A stretch of 5,505 nt of DNA from NCBI GenBank assembly GCA_019322385.1, contig JAHWIS010000146.1, positions 1 through 5,505 of the forward strand, in the 5' to 3' direction. The translations under genes and the position numbers were made by a program. Source of the stretch: Candidatus Woesearchaeota archaeon (GTDB lineage: Archaea > Nanobdellota > Nanobdellia > Woesearchaeales > UBA11576). Below, in pieces: positions 4,768-5,505 of this stretch (position 1 is the first letter of the stretch; every line of letters begins with the position of its first letter). The notes below the pieces were generated by a model that made no database searches, was not told the DNA's origin, and worked only from the letters and a program-made list of their open reading frames with translations.

Positions 4768-4775
4768 TTTAATAA
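4768..4775 (-). promoter_or_regulatory. TATA box of the radical SAM gene
   Basis: TTATTAAA on the minus strand within AAATTTATTAAAC. Its upstream edge is 30 nt from the first base of the ATG at 4745, so transcription should start at or next to the start codon. Confidence 0.6.
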
Positions 4776-4797
4776 ATTTTGGAATGATTTTGGAATG
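4776..4797. repeat. Tandem 11-bp direct repeat beside the radical SAM promoter
   Basis: ATTTTGGAATG occurs twice in perfect tandem (4776-4786 and 4787-4797). It lies immediately upstream of the radical SAM TATA box, at the BRE position and beyond. It could be a regulator-binding site, since 11 bp puts the two copies about one helical turn apart, or a chance duplication. Confidence 0.7.
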
Positions 4798-4811
4798 GAA
4801 AAGAAGGATGA

Positions 4812-5276
4812 TCAACAAAATATAGGCTGATGGTAATCATGCCTCGCAGGCCTTGGTTCGTACTCATGATCATACTCAAAATCAACCTCTTCAACAAGAC
4901 AGTCCTTGAGCACCATCACCAGATGCCTCGGCTTTCTTTTAGGAGGATCATGCGAGCAACGCAGGCCATCGCCATTGCTCTTTATCCTTGCGAATGTCTC
5001 AAGGAAATCATCAAACCTGTGCGGCTGTATCTTAAAATCTGCTGAGACTTTCCTTGCTCCGCTCTTTTCCTCGTCATGGAACATTGCATAGACAGTGCAT
5101 CTTGCATTGTCTGAATCAACATAATATACAATACTTGCATTGTTTTCTACAAACTCAAAGACATATATCGCTCTTTCTGGCTCTAGCTTCTGTGAAGCGC
5201 ACTGCAATATGCCCTCGAACTCATGGTCAAACGGGTTCCATGCAAGATCATCCAGTGTGTGACTGGTTTCTGTCAT
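4812..5276 (-). CDS. Hypothetical protein, 154 residues, acidic, five cysteines
   Basis: I do not recognise this protein. It is soluble with no signal peptide or membrane segment. The pattern RAIYVFEFVENNASIVYYVDSD (35-56), then RCTVYAMFHDEE (59-70) and ARKVSADFKIQPHRFDDFLETFARIK (74-99), suggests several beta strands followed by a helix, and PRHLVMVLKDCLVEEVDFEY (116-135) another strand-helix or strand pair. It is rich in Asp, Glu and His, and the C-terminal tail HEYEPRPARHDYHQPIFC looks unstructured and could bind metal. Cysteines are at 26, 60, 107, 126 and 154, with no zinc-finger CxxC spacing. The gene is supported by an uninterrupted frame with coding-like composition, an ATG at 5276 and a well-placed TATA box. 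Its stop is 66 nt upstream of the radical SAM start, with a separate promoter between, so the two need not be an operon. Confidence 0.7.
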   Translation of the reverse strand: MTETSHTLDDLAWNPFDHEFEGILQCASQKLEPERAIYVFEFVENNASIVYYVDSDNARCTVYAMFHDEEKSGARKVSADFKIQPHRFDDFLETFARIKSNGDGLRCSHDPPKRKPRHLVMVLKDCLVEEVDFEYDHEYEPRPARHDYHQPIFC

Positions 5277-5298
5277 GGGTTTTGAGTTTGTGTGTGGC

Positions 5299-5306
5299 TA
5301 TTTAAA
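5299..5306 (-). promoter_or_regulatory. TATA box of the 154-residue protein gene
   Basis: TTTAAATA on the minus strand, with its upstream edge exactly 30 nt from the A of the ATG at 5276. This predicts a leaderless mRNA. It forms one half of a divergent 105-bp promoter region. Confidence 0.6.
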
Positions 5307-5349
5307 ATTTTCGTTTCTTTAGTACTTTAGAGTGGTTACTTGGGAAACT

Positions 5350-5359
5350 TTTATAAATA
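5350..5359 (+). promoter_or_regulatory. TATA box (with BRE-like GGGAAAC) of the gene starting at 5382
   Basis: TTTATAAATA preceded by GGGAAACT, which fits an archaeal BRE-TATA pair. TATAAATA at 5352-5359 is 30 nt from the ATG at 5382, again predicting a leaderless transcript. It is the other half of the divergent promoter region. Confidence 0.65.
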
Positions 5360-5381
5360 TGTCTCGTCAACCCTTTGTATC

Positions 5382-5505
5382 ATGAACAAGATATTCATCC
5401 CAATCAGCACTGATGGCGACCCGCCTGTCTATGTCCCTGTACTAAAGATAGGATACGGCGGAGAGCGTGATTATCTTCTTAAAAGACCTGACAGAAGACA
5501 AGTCA
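5382..5505 (+). CDS. Start of an unknown protein (3' end outside window)
   Basis: Forty-one codons are visible, beginning MNKIFIPISTDGDPPVYVPV and continuing with LKIGYGGERDYLLKRPDRRQV to the window edge without a stop. The fragment is too short to assign. Support comes from the strong BRE/TATA element 30 nt upstream of the ATG and from its codon usage resembling its neighbours. It is divergent from the 154-residue hypothetical gene, so the two may share regulation. Confidence 0.65.
   Translation, partial: MNKIFIPISTDGDPPVYVPVLKIGYGGERDYLLKRPDRRQV

Noticed and set aside
1..5505. CRISPR array, insertion sequence, phage or defence genes
   Set aside because: No spaced direct repeats, no terminal inverted repeats and no transposase, integrase or nuclease motifs were seen in any frame.

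Overview
The window looks archaeal. The tRNA-Gln has the archaeal A1-U72 acceptor pair and the GTGTAGTGGCCAATCAT-type D arm, it carries a short intron in the D arm, and no CCA is encoded. Archaeal TATA boxes (TTTATAAA, TTATTAAA, TTTAAATA) sit about 30 nt upstream of start codons or of a presumed RNA start. A DPANN-type archaeon (Woesearchaeota/Pacearchaeota-like) is my best guess from the short gaps, leaderless geometry and unusual tRNA intron, but that is inference.

Layout. Positions 1-1284 (+): the 3' end of a NOL1/NOP2/Sun-family RNA m5C methyltransferase, overlapped by a choline/aminoglycoside-kinase-fold protein. Positions 1342-2163 (+): an alpha/beta hydrolase with a complete Ser-Asp-His triad and its own promoter. 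Positions 2171-2890 (+): a TATA box, a roughly 90-nt strongly structured RNA leader of unknown type, tRNA-Gln(CUG) with a predicted 20-nt non-canonical intron, and 20 nt later an MTH1-like Nudix hydrolase with no promoter of its own. Converging on it from the right are, on the minus strand, a four-helix membrane protein with a lysine/proline repeat tail (2914-3336), a B12-binding-domain radical SAM protein (3360-4745) and an unrecognised 154-residue acidic protein (4812-5276). A divergent promoter region (5277-5381) then starts a plus-strand gene that runs off the window.

How it fits together. Genes with a TATA box of their own mostly have it placed so that transcription would begin at or next to the ATG, which predicts leaderless mRNAs. 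The internal cistrons (kinase, Nudix) lack a TATA box and have G-rich Shine-Dalgarno-like stretches instead. The protein genes are of mixed housekeeping and unknown role and do not form an obvious pathway. I see no defence system, CRISPR array, transposon or phage gene. The parts most worth a second look are the structured RNA leader and the intron-bearing tRNA.
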